From positions 32,368,545 to 32,432,544 of the forward strand of contig NC_088790.1 of the NCBI RefSeq assembly GCF_949628265.1: a stretch of DNA of 64,000 nt, read 5' to 3'. Below the pieces are notes generated by a model. That model was not told the DNA's origin and made no database searches. It saw only the letters and a list, made by a program, of their open reading frames with translations. The DNA is from Cloeon dipterum. Taxonomy: Eukaryota > Arthropoda > Insecta > Ephemeroptera > Baetidae. Both the position numbers and the translations under genes were made by a program. This document shows positions 45,431 through 55,920 of the stretch, in pieces; within the stretch, counting starts at the first letter, position 1, and every line of letters starts with the position of its first letter.

Positions 45431-47333
45431 ATGTCATTTCTTAAAAAATTCTTATCCAGAAAACCTGTTGAAAATAAAGAAGACGAAATGGAAAGAATTC
45501 TAAAAAAATTAGAAGAATTAGGATTTTCTGGTAAGTAAATCAACAAAAAGTCTTAACAGTGCGTAAGACGTTCGAAACATTTTTAAAAGTTCCCCTTTTG
45601 TCAGATGACATTCTTTCCCATTGTATTCCGTTGATGAAATCTCAAGTAAATTCTTTGCACTTCCTGCATTCTCTAATCTTTTCCGTCTTTGTAAAAAAAA
45701 TGCTAAATATTTTTTTTATAGATGACTCTTCGTTTGATAAAGTTTGGGTGCATCTCGTCGATGAATTGAAAGTTCCTGGTCCAAATACGAATGGACAAAA
45801 TTTGGAAACTGTTGCAAATATGATTCTGAAAATTAAGACAGAGACTCTTTGCTTTTTCCCAATTGTGGAATTCTTCGAGGGAAATTCCAAATCCATGATT
45901 CAGGTAAAACCATTCTCTTAATTTTGTTGTCCTTATTGAATTATCCTGAATGTTCAGATCCTGCAGAAAATCTCCGGAAAAAGAGAGATTACCGAGTTTC
46001 GATTCCTGAAAGATGATTCCATAAAAAATAAGGAAGAACGACTGCAACTCGATGAGTGGAACGACAACTCGTTGCCTGAAATATTGAAGAGTGACCTCGA
46101 ACAAGTTCGAGTCGAACTAAAGAACATGAGAAACTTAAAGACCATAAAAATAGACGTATATCCTTTCTGTTTGAACGACCTGATGGATCTGTGTGAAAAT
46201 CTACCCTTTCTTTCGACTGTTGAAGTCGTTTTAAATCATGATATTGATTTAGGCGTGGTTCGATCTAAACTAGTTAGGAGCAGCATGGGGCGTTTGCGAA
46301 TCTTCGAATACGATGCCAACGTCAGGAACAATTTATACGACATTTCCATTTTTGAACACACTTTGGACGTATTCTTCATAATCTCGCTGCCCCGAGTTAA
46401 AACCTTGGGAAAACCCGGCCGCTACGTTGATATTGCGAGTTTTATAAATGCGATGGATGAATTTGATGAATCTAGTCTGACGCACATTGCGCATAAAATG
46501 ACCGGACATATCACGCAGCCATTGAGCAGTTATTTCCCTAACCTCATTCACCTTCAGGTATGTTTTCAAAATTATAAATCAGAAAATGAATCCTAAAACA
46601 ACAAATTTCAGATCGACTGGAGTCAGCAAACGGATGACCAGAGTTACAAATTTTACGGATTCCTGATGTTTCCTAAGCTTGCGTATCTCACTTTGATCAA
46701 AATTCCCAAACTCGACTATCTCTGGAGTTTCACGCTGGCCTACAGGGAAAAACGGCTGTCGCACTTGACCGTGGATTTCAAGAGCAGTCAGAGTCTCAGC
46801 ATGGAAACCTTTCAGGGGTTGTACATGACGTTGCGGAAGCTGGCTGTGGGTGTCATCACGCCCCTGGTCGGAGGAAACTCGGTCTGGAGTCTGGAAAAGT
46901 TTAAGTCCCTCAAAGAGCTGGAAATTTATTTTGCTGTCAACAGGTTCGTTACTGTATTTATGGGTTTAAATTTAATTGCCCTTAAAATTTTAATTTATCG
47001 ATTTTCAGGGATTCCGGAGAGGCTATTTGTGTAGTGCCAATCTGCAGCCTATTTTTGGCACCAAACCTGGAGAAAGTGAGGCTGTTGGGACAACTCTCGG
47101 TCGATGCCGAACATTTGCAACAAGTATATAACCGGATTGTCATTTTTCAGAATATTTTAACAAAAGTCAATCATTTCGAGATGCAATTAGTTCGGGAGCG
47201 ATCGGCAACTATAGATCATATCCGAAAAACGGAACTCGATAAAAAAGGGAAGCTTTGCAAGAGAATTACACAGTTTTACAAGAACAAAGGTTTGATTGCG
47301 AGTATCAAATTTGTTGTTCTTGATAGCTCTTAG
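45431..47333 (+). CDS. C1: sole family-C LRR-like protein, intact
   Basis: Exons 45431-45530, 45722-45903, 45958-46557, 46612-46943, 47009-47333 give 512 residues, start MSFLKKFLSRKPVENKED. Exon phases (1,0,0,2) equal those of family A, but the sequence is only distantly related. The N-terminus is a charged helix (MERILKKLEELGF) followed by FDKVWVHLVDELKVPG and LETVANMILKIKTE. LRR words: MRNLKTIKIDVYPFCL, LPFLSTVEVVLNHD, MGRLRIFEYDANV, LPRVKTLGKPGRYVD, FPNLIHLQ, FPKLAYLTLIKIPKL, FKSLKELEIYF, APNLEKVRLLGQL. C-terminal basic helices (LDKKGKLCKRI). A short open stretch at 45605-45645 inside intron 1 has acceptor and donor but wrong phase. Least duplicated of the three families: possibly the ancestral form. 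Confidence 0.8.
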
Positions 47334-48118
47334 TAAGACTTACCAAGCTAACAATCCCCCCTTCCTCCAGATGACTTGAAATTCAATATTTTCTCGGATG
47401 AGCAAATGGTTTTTCTAATTTTACGCTTCAAGAATTTGTGTTTGTGTAAGAAACCTGCGTGATTCAGCGTTACTAGTTTAAATTTTAATAGCAAGAGATA
47501 ACGAACAAATGTACATACCTCACATAGACGACCTCTTTTGCTTTCTCAGCATTTTCCAATATTTATTGAGTTTGAAATCTTTAGATTTCTCAACAATTTC
47601 TAAATTTTGTATTGGAAAAATGATGTGACTACAAACATAATGTATATAAGTTTTTATATTAAACAAATTTATGTAATTTATACCTAGATGATTTAATTTT
47701 AATTAAACCTGAATAAACTAAAAGTTAAATTCCTAAATGAGGCAGTTTTTCAGGTCTTGAATGAAGAGGAATTTGCGTGCGTTGAAGATATTCAAGATAC
47801 ACATCAATTTTCTATGAGATGTTCCAATTTTTGTAGATATTAAGGAACTCTTTTTCCACTTATATTATTCACGTGCCTTCCTCAATCTTTTATTGGAGAT
47901 TTTAAAGGACTAAACACAAAATTCATTATTTTTATTCTAAGTTCAGCTTTCGGTAGTTAAAATGTTTTCCTCTTTCAACGAAAATGTGTAATCATGTGTG
48001 GCCCGGCTTATCAGTAGACGAAAAACGTTTAAAAGGAAACTGAATAACACATTTCTTGGCACTTGGACGCATCAACACGAACAAATTGGAAGTCTCTTTC
48101 AATTGTGAGCAGTTTACG
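47334..48118 (+). promoter_or_regulatory. B5 upstream region with family-B promoter
   Basis: 47990-48085: CATGTGTGGCCCGGCTTATC, TTTAAAAGGAAAC (48028-48040), ACACATTTCTTGGCACTTGG, ACGCATCAACACGAACAAAT. 47340-47990 is AT-rich with no gene. Confidence 0.65.
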
Positions 48119-50109
48119 ATGTCTACGGTGGACGCAGTGCAGCTGACCAAGAAGCGGCTCCAAAATCTGCGAAGGAAAAGCCTCGGTTTGCAGCAACTGG
48201 CAGTTCGAATAATTTCGAAGCAACTGACATTTTATTTAACCAATCCTGATGAGCTCAAGAAACTGAAGAGTTTGCGTGAGTATACGTTTTGATTCGAATA
48301 TTCGAAGGACATCAGTTTGTTCATCATTTGCAGCTGGCGCTTTGCGAGACAAAATTTTGCAAGTTTTAATGAAGATGAGATGTTTGGACGTGCAGGGTCG
48401 GGAAATGGAATTCGAAATTTTGAAAAAGATCTTCCCTTTGCTGCTAAGCCCAAGAACCCGCTACATCGAGTTGAGCGGCATTTTGTCCTTTTGTCCTGGC
48501 CGGTATGAAGACGGAAAAGTTGAAAAGGCATTATCACAATCATAAACGTGAAGTGAAAACATATTTATACTTTTGTTGTTAGGTGACGCAATGGTGCGTC
48601 CAACTTTTGAAACAAATAGAAAGTCGAGCTCCACAAATCGAGACTCTTATCATAAAGGGAAACAAACAATTTTGCAAAGGGGGGAGTCCGTATGATTGTA
48701 CATATTTAGAACCTGTTGTGTTTAATCAGCAAATGGTGCAATCACTGATGAAAATGCGAAACTTAAACAGGCTAACAGCCAACTTTTTTTGCTTTCATTT
48801 ATCCGATTTGCTTAAAATATGCAAAAATCTTTCAAGACTAGAGTACATCAATGTCGATTCGATAAATCATAGGAGCATGGACGAGCCACTCCGTGAAGAA
48901 ATATCAAGCAGTTTTTGCAACCTGAAAGAATTGATTTTCGAACACTGGCGTAGTTATGACAACGATTTGATGGGTCGTTTGTGCACCAGAAATCTTGCAA
49001 ACATCGAAGTACTTCAATTTGATCCAAACGAAATAGCGGAGTGGATTAGCGGGGGAATAAATACCAATAGATATCGTAGTTTGGACTTCCCTGGATTCTC
49101 AAATCTGCGAAATATTTGTGTGGACCAGTTTAGTGCAGTTGAAGAATTGCCCAATTTATTTCCAAAAGTGACCTGTCTCATGGTAAGTAATTGCTAATTT
49201 TTGAACTAACTGATTGATTTAAGATGATTTTTAATCCTGACATGAGGATAAACATATTTCACACCGCTTTAAACAGTATTTTGTTTTTTATAAAAGGTTG
49301 AAAATATTTCAAGTGCCTCTATGGCGAAAAAAGTGATGCCAAAATTCGACAACATAAGGCAGCTTCATTTGGTGAATTCCCTCGGCAGCGATGTGATTGA
49401 AAAGTATTTGACTAACTACGGACAAAATCTGCAATCACTTGAATTGGGAGCCTTTTTTACATTGATAAAAATAGATTTGGAATTGATTTTCAAGTGCTGC
49501 CCGAAACTTGAAAAATTGTCACTGCTCAGCGTGTGTTTCGAAGCTACAGAATCAAAAATAGAATTTTTTGCGGAGCTGAAGGAACTCGAATGGGCTGACG
49601 CGTAAGTACCATAGACGACTTGCTCTGTAAATATTAAACTGATTTAAAAAAATAAAGTCGTGATTGCAGTCGTCTTAATGGATTACCTCGTAATGGACCT
49701 CGTTTGCCACAATGCAACGCTTTGTCCATTTTATCAGCTCCGAAACTGGAAAAGGTCAAGTTGCAAGCGGGGATTTTCAACGAAAATGATGTCTTGACTC
49801 TCAACTCTTTGATTCAAGAAAAGCGGATTTTCAAAAACCTAAACACTTTGCACGTCTTTTTTAGACAATCAGTCAATGAAGCATTGGCAAATTTTTTAAA
49901 GAGTGCGTGTGCATATCTTCCGAAACTAACTGATTTCAAGTAAGAAGAAAGTTGTTTTGTTCGCACTTTATTGAAAACATTTTTCTCTTTTCAGATTCGG
50001 AAAAAGGTTGAAATATGAAGATTTGCCTCCGGCTTGCCAATCGACTCCACTCAGAGATACCGAAGCTTGTATTTCTGAGTTGATTAGTGTTTTTGAAAAC
50101 GAAAATTAA
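48119..50109 (+). CDS. B5: family-B LRR-like protein
   Basis: Exons 48119-48275, 48334-48527, 48583-49182, 49297-49601, 49670-49939, 49995-50109 give 546 residues, start MSTVDAVQLTKKRLQNL. N-terminal module LRDKILQVLMKMRCLDVQ, FPLLLSPRTRYIELSGIL. LRR words: PQIETLIIKGNKQF, MKMRNLNRLTANFFCF, FCNLKELIFEHWRS, CTRNLANIEVLQFDP, NIRQLHLVNSLGS, CPKLEKLSLLSVCF, ELKELEWAD, APKLEKVKLQAG, LPKLTDFK; tail LPPACQSTPLRDTEACI. As in B2, the intron 2 donor is GC (GAAAAG|GCATT); if it is not used, translation ends seven codons into the intron (ALSQS-stop), leaving only the helical N-terminus. Confidence 0.82.
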
Positions 50110-50252
50110 CCAAATAAACCAGGAGAATGTTATTTCCTTCTTGCAGAACTTGGGTTAACTTTAATTTTAAATTTTTTACTATAATATATTTTATTTTTTC
50201 AGAACCCAACTGTGCAACAGTTTTTTAGACTAATTAATAATTAATTTTATAT

Positions 50253-50480
50253 TTGAATCGATGTGTTTAAATGCCATGAAATGTGTTATGCAATTTCTTT
50301 TTAAACGTTTTTTCCCTGCCCCAACATATGATTACTTATTTCCATGAACATTTGAAACTTATTATTAAAATAATACTCAAGATAAACTTTCTTCCAAACT
50401 CGGCTTCAGGTATAAAACTCGAAAAATTCCTGAAATTTACGAAGGTTTTAAAATAGCTAAATAAAAAACCCAATTTCCTA
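50253..50480. repeat. Orphan family-B promoter joined to an inverted-repeat arm fragment
   Basis: Minus strand 50253-50345 has GTAATCATATGTTGGGGCAG, GTTTAAAAAGAAATTGC, ATTTCATGGCATTTAAAC, a family-B promoter without a gene. Plus strand 50385-50475 (CTTCCAAACTCGGCTTCAGG, AATTCCTGAAATTTACGAAG, TTTTAAAATAGCTAAATAAA) matches the inverted-repeat arms at 55140-55200 and 57745-57815. Confidence 0.65.
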
Positions 50481-50640
50481 AGAGCGCTTATCGAAACTTT
50501 GAGATGTTTTTCTTGCTTATCGACTAGCGACTGCGACTGCTGATTATTCACACGTATTTTATCAACGCACCAATCGACAGATTGGATGAGCAAACTTTGC
50601 ACATTATGTAAGCGCAGCCTCGAGTGCTCCGAATTCGTCT
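50480..50640 (+). repeat. Direct repeat flanking the FG-GAP gene (upstream copy)
   Basis: CTGATTATTCACACGT, TATCAACGC, ACAGATTGGATGAGCAAAC, TTGCACATTATG recur in order at 54505-54600 (CTGATTATTCACGCGT ... TTTGAGCAAACTTTGAACAT). Degenerate, same orientation, about 4 kb apart. Confidence 0.5.
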
Positions 50641-51019
50641 CTTCGCTCTGTTAGATACTAAAGAGGAAAATCAACTTGCTTCTGCCTAGAAATTGCCAGA
50701 AAATTTATACAGTAGCGAAATCACCGGGGGCCGGATTCACGCGACGCGCAGATATTGGCGTCTGGTAGAGAACGGCGGGAAAATCATTTACTAACAGCTG
50801 ATTAGCCCGGTAATTGGTGAATCAACCGTTAGATGGCACTCCAGGCCAACGGAAATGTAACAAAATGCGTGGGAATTAAATGTTTAGATCGGCACGCCTC
50901 TTTTTCGACGCTTCTGATTGGCCGACTGGACTGTCTCCTTTAATTTCAACGCCATTTTCACTTTTAACCGGCGGGAAACCAACACAGATCGCAATACGGG
51001 CCTCCGGTGGGAATTTAAA

Positions 51020-51145
51020 CTGCGCAGATGGTTTTAATTTGGGTCACGCATGCGCAGTAGTATGTTTCAGCATCCCTGTGAGATTTAGAAGCGATGTGAA
51101 CATACTGCGCATGCTTGAGATGTGCACAAATTTACTGCGCAGCTT
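51020..51145. repeat. Short foldback with CGCATGCG palindromes upstream of the FG-GAP gene
   Basis: CTGCGCAG ... CACGCATGCGCAGTAGTATG on the left pairs with CATACTGCGCATGCTTGAG ... ACTGCGCAG on the right. TGCGCATGC-like words resemble NRF1 sites; the same palindrome sits in MITE-1 and at 5308. Confidence 0.5.
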
Positions 51146-51275
51146 CAACAAAGATCATCCTCTTAACTAGCTGAAATTTCTTTTTATGTTCTAAAAGATA
51201 ACACCATGTCTATTTTTTATATTTTGTCATGCGACGAAAGAATGTGATTGATTGGCCTTATCGCGATATGGAAAT

Positions 51276-51283
51276 TATAAAAG
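51276..51283 (+). promoter_or_regulatory. TATA box of the FG-GAP gene
   Basis: TATAAAAG ends 39 bp before the chosen ATG (51322); a start site ~30 bp downstream would leave a very short 5' UTR. This argues against the in-frame ATG at 51229, which lies upstream of the TATA box. Confidence 0.55.
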
Positions 51284-51321
51284 AAGCCGAAAGCCGAGTG
51301 CGTGGACACTTTTTTGTGAAG

Positions 51322-54023
51322 ATGCGTGCTGTGGCGGTTGTCGTCGTTTTGGCGTTGGTGGTCGCGTTGGTCGCGGGCCAGGATCGCGTGTTGCCGCGCC
51401 TCATCGACCAATTTCCCCTCGGACATCCCGCCTTCGTGCAGCTGTACGCCACGGAACGAGACGTCGACCCCCTCGACAAATACACCCTCTACATCTCCAA
51501 CTTTGATCCGCTCGCCGTGCTCCAGGTGCGAAAATAATTATCATTACGTAATAATTTGTTTATTTGATTTAATGCGAATTAATTTTGATTTATAATTTCA
51601 TTCATAGTTCATAAAAATAATTTCATATTTTTTCAATTTAAGGGGATTGCAGAGGGATTTTTATAATTTATTATTCAAAGCAAAATTATTCTACAGTCAT
51701 AAATAAATCAAAACTCCCGATTGAAAATTGTGATAAATAATTAAATAAAAATTAAATTATATAATTTTTTTATTGTTTCAAAACGTTCCCAAAAGAAAAA
51801 ATAGAGATTGAATTTTTTCCACGAATATTTTCTCATAAAATAAAGCTCGATTATCCGGGGAATTTGGTCCATAACAGAATATGTCACGTTTTCTGCCAGC
51901 TGAGTTTGCGGCATACCTAATATGCAGACGCGAGTTTAATTAAAACCGCACGAGTCACGAGGAAACTGAAGCAAAAAGCTGGAATATTTGTGTTTCAGAG
52001 GGACGACATTTACCTGCTGCGCTCGCCAGGACGGCAGCTGAACGACGTGGCCAACTGGGCACCCACCCTGATCGACAAGGAAAACTACTGGCCCAACGAT
52101 GTCAATTTCATGCCAAGTGAGATCCAAACTTTGTTACAGAATTCCAGCTGAGAAGCGGAGATTAATTTTAATTTTAAAAATAGTCTTTGATGAAGTTTCT
52201 GAGCTCGCCAATCGATTCTCGAAGGTCGAAAAAGCTAAAATGGATGTTTTTCCGTTGAAAAGTGCAGCGTGTACTCCGCCGTGGCTTATACTTTCTTCAT
52301 TTGTTGCCACGCAAAAACACGTTTCCATTTTATTTGCTCGGAACGAGAGGATGAGCGTTTTTAAAATCATAATTCGGTAAATTTCAGGCAGTGTTGTGGG
52401 ACGCGAAGGCGTCGTCTGGACGTCCGGTTTCTTGGTGCCAGGCAAGCAGTCCGGAGCCCTCAACATTTATTTCACCGACGTCGACCCCGTGGAAAGAGCC
52501 GGAAACATCGCTTCACTTGACGTAATTCCCTTGTATTAATTAAAGACCGTCTTTGACAACGTTTCTGAGCCCACCAATCGATTCCTGAGGGTCGAATTAG
52601 GTGAAATGGACGTTTTTTCCGTTAAAATCTGTGTAGCGCGACGTGCAAACTTTTTTCCCGCCAAAACAAATGAATGCGAGAAATGCGCATGCGTGAGAGC
52701 TGGCTGGATCTGCCAAAGAAATCATTCGTACAGGTGGTCCCTCTGTAAGTGCTCAAACCAACTGTCACGAATGCGCACTTCTCGCATTAATTTTTTGGCG
52801 GGAAAAAAATTCGCACGTCGCGCTGCATTTTTTTAACGGAAAAAACATCCTTTCTGACTAATTCGACCCTCAGGAATCGATTGGTGAGCTCAAAAAACTC
52901 GTCAGACATGGTCTTAAATAATAAAAATATTTTTATTATTTTTTTTCTCTCATAGGAGCTTGCGTTTTCGTACCACCGCGTGGTTTGGTACGACGTGAAC
53001 AAGGACGGCCTGTTGGACGCCGTGACCGCCAGGTTCCATCTGCCGACCTTAGGCGCGCCGACCTACGACCTTTTGTGGCTGGAAAACCCTGGCAACGGCG
53101 TGTACGAGGGCTGGACGCAGCACCTGATTACCTCCGGGCCCGACGTCCACTTCCGGTTGACCACCCTGCAGGCCGCCGGACAGGACTTTACCGTCCTGGT
53201 TGTCGGCGAGTTCTTCACCGAACGCCTCGTCCTCTACTACGCCGCCGACGGCTCCGACTCCTTCCTCAGCGACCCCTCCACCGTGAGTTAAAATCCTTGC
53301 CTGTTAAAGACCTTCCTTAGGTCACGCGACCTGATAACCTGATTAATTCCAATTTCTTTAAAATAATCAATTTATTTTTGTTTAAAACCAGATTCTGTCT
53401 GTGGTGATTGACGACGTGAACGTGGGCCAAATCTTCGACCTGGAGGTCGGCGACCTGAACCTGGACGGCAAACCTGAGCTGACGGTGTGTGGCTACAACC
53501 ACACTCTGGGCAACGTGTTTGTTTTCCCCGTGCCGGACGACTTCCGGTCGGATCCGTGGGAGCGAATCGTGATCGCCGACAATTTCAAGGCCAACCCGAT
53601 CATCGGGGGCCAGTCCATGACCCCCGGCGCCCCCCACGCCTTCTACAAGGGCCTCCAGCACCAGCAGTCAGGGTAAATTCATGCACCCAGGCAAATGACG
53701 TGCTTTTATATTAATTTTTGATTAATTTTAGAGATAAACCGTACGTGTTCGTGTCCGGCGACGACGACGGGAAGCATTACATTTTGGAACCTGTGAGCCA
53801 GGACCCTGCCGACTGGACCTACAACAAACACCTGCTGGTCGACACCGGTGCCACCACCACAGGTATACGATTTTTTTTAAATTTAATTTTTATTTTTTTA
53901 ATTATTTTCTGCCCAGGCAAATATGCGATTGCCGATTTGGACAACGACGGCTTCACTGACATCGTGGCTGCCGGCTACACCGCCAATGAGGTTTACGTCT
54001 ACACCTACTCAGAGTTTCCATAG
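51322..54023 (+). CDS. Secreted FG-GAP/VCBS-repeat protein (beta-propeller-like)
   Basis: Seven exons, 51322-51525, 51999-52116, 52388-52521, 52956-53282, 53392-53672, 53732-53862, 53917-54023, join in phase to 433 residues. Residues 1-19 (MRAVAVVVVLALVVALVAG) are a signal peptide, so it is secreted. At least three calcium-loop FG-GAP/VCBS signatures are visible: DVNKDGLLDAVTA, DLNLDGKPELTVCG, DLDNDGFTDIVAAG, with other blades implied (VFVSGDDDGKHYILEP). These repeats build beta-propellers, as in integrin alpha chains and many secreted lectin-like proteins; no other domain or TM anchor follows. Exons are G+C-rich and the introns AT-rich, unlike the A/B genes, which are AT-biased throughout. 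Intron 2 holds half of MITE-1 and intron 3 a full MITE-1. The ligand is unknown. Confidence 0.85.
52178..52290. mobile_element. MITE-1 half copy (FG-GAP intron 2)
   Basis: TAGTCTTTGATGAAGTTTCT, CGCCAATCGATTCTCGAAGG, TGGATGTTTTTCCGTT align with the left arm of the full element 370 bp downstream. The opposite arm is missing. Confidence 0.65.
52544..52914. mobile_element. MITE-1 foldback element (copy 2, FG-GAP intron 3)
   Basis: 371 bp from AGACCGTCTTTGAC to GTCAGACATGGTCT. TIRs contain CCAATCGATTCCTGAGGGTC and its complement, CCCGCCAAAA / TTTTGGCGGG and CGCATGCG. It is flanked by TAA on both sides (possible 3-bp target duplication, as in PIF/Harbinger-type elements). Confidence 0.85.
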
Positions 54024-54840
54024 AAAGTGTTTGAGTCTATGATAAATAATAAGAATTAAAGTCAATTCTGTTGGTTTAATTTAAATACAAATATTTATAG
54101 AGATTTGTTCAGAATGTCGGTGGGAAGAGGACAAAAACTAAAATAAGAAAAGAGGAAAGGAGACTTTTGTGCCTGGGCAAATTTACGCGAGCCTACTCAA
54201 TACGAAGCAGCGCGGTGGCGGTGCGAATTAATATAGAGAAAATATTATATGAAATTGCACCGCCAGCGGAGAGACACTTTAATTAAAGTCGGTTGCGTCG
54301 GGCGCTTTCACCAACCAACGACGCAAAAAGGCTCTAATTATTAAAATTAAAGAAATATAATTAAGTGTCTCCTTTAACAAATAATTAAAAAAATATCAGT
54401 AGCTAAATTGTGCCACAAGTTTGATTAATCAAAGAGTGTTTATCGAAAAACTGGAATCACGAGAACACAATAGGCACGGCCGTTTGATTCTTATCCAAAA
54501 GCGACGGCTGATTATTCACGCGTCTGTTATCAAAACTAATCTACTACAGATTACAGTATTTGAGCAAACTTTGAACATTATGCAAACGCTAAGCTCCACT
54601 GCTCCATATTCGTTAGCTGTCAATTTGCTGCCTTTCTCCCTGAATCCGCATTTTTTTAATAATAAAATACATATAAATAAATTGATTATATAATAAATTT
54701 AACTTTATTTTATGTTTAAAAATAATTTAAGTACATATTTTAAGCCGCCCACGACGGTCTAGCTAACAATGTGTTATCTCCCTCTTGAGGACGGAATAAC
54801 CAGCACTGGCGGACACCGACATATTAACAGACTTTGAATT
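54024..54840. other. Intergenic region downstream of the FG-GAP gene
   Basis: No gene. Contains the second direct-repeat copy (54430-54620) matching 50480-50640. The ORF at 54421 is inside that repeat and has no support. Confidence 0.4.
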
Positions 54841-55670
54841 TGAGGTCAAGATAATCAGAAAGTAGGCGCAAAACTTAATTTATTAAGAACGAAAATATTT
54901 ATTTCTTTATTTTTGGTATTTTTTACCATATAATATGTATTCGATTGGAATTAATGTGTAATGAAAATATTTAAGTATGTCTTCCTCTCAATCTTCTCTA
55001 TTGAAGATTTTTAAGATAAATTATCATAAATATAATTAAATATGTGAATAAGAAATAATGGATAAATAGTAAAATGATGAATAAAAATTCCTAATATACT
55101 AAAATTACCTAATGTTTTATTGAGCTAATTTTAAAACCTTGGTAAATATCAGGAATTGTTCGAATTTTATATCTCAAGCCGAGTTTGGAAGAAATTTATC
55201 GCGCTAAGAAATGCGAAGAATCGTTGCATTTGGTGTTCTAAAAATTCTTATCGTTTTTTTGTTGCCTGCTTTCGGAAATTTCTGCCTCTGCATTGTAATG
55301 ATTTAATACATAGTACAAATGTTTGTTAAAAACGAGGGTAAAAAGTCTTTTATTTAGAAATATCACTGATTTTAATTTTGTTTTACCAAGAATGGTTTAT
55401 AACTGAATTGGGTGTGGAGTATGACACGCAACAAATAACATAGTAGGATAGGAGGAAAAATTAAAATAAAACATTACATTTCTCTTAATTTACTGCAATT
55501 TTATCAATTGACAAGAAATGTGTGATTGAATTACCTTTTAAACATTATTCTCTTGCCACATGACTGCTTCTTTCCGTGAATAATTTAATTACCCCAAAAA
55601 ATTTAGTATCGAAATGATGAAATTTGAACAAAACATATTTTTATTAGTTTTAAATTATTTTAATTTTAAA
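54841..55670. repeat. Left arm of a large inverted repeat
   Basis: Reverse complement of 57246-58096. Matching words include GGCGCAAAACTTAATTTATT, CAATCTTCTCTATTGAAGAT, CAAGCCGAGTTTGGAAGAAA and AACATTACATTTCTCTTAAT. It contains a minus-strand family-B promoter remnant at 55505-55600 (CATGTGGCAAGAGAATAATG, TTTAAAAGGTAATTC). The outer tip (GAGGTCAAGATAATCAG) matches the last codons of A10. Confidence 0.9.
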
Positions 55671-55770
55671 TTGTCCGCCTTATCTGTGCAAATTAGCAAC
55701 CAAAATGAACGATGTAAATCTTTTTGGCAGGACATGAGCGCATCAAATGAAACTACTGGCCCCATTTGTA

Positions 55771-55920
55771 AATATTAATTAAAAAGAATTTTCTCAGGGT
55801 TTTGTCGCGTCTGCACTCTTTAATTAACTTCATGGACGACTTAAAATTAATTTATTTTTAAAAATATTAATTAAAAAGTATTTTTTAGGCTTTTGTCGCG
55901 TCTTCACTCTTTAATTCACG
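55771..55920. repeat. Tandem duplication of 92-bp period
   Basis: AATATTAATTAAAAAG ... TTTTGTCGCGTCT ... CACTCTTTAATT occurs at 55771 and again at 55863, leading directly into the 143-bp satellite. Confidence 0.7.

Noticed and set aside
45605..45645. Extra exon in C1 intron 1
   Set aside because: Acceptor and donor exist but including it would break the phase into the next exon.
51229..51321. Longer N-terminus for the FG-GAP protein
   Set aside because: It starts upstream of the TATA box and would bury the signal peptide.
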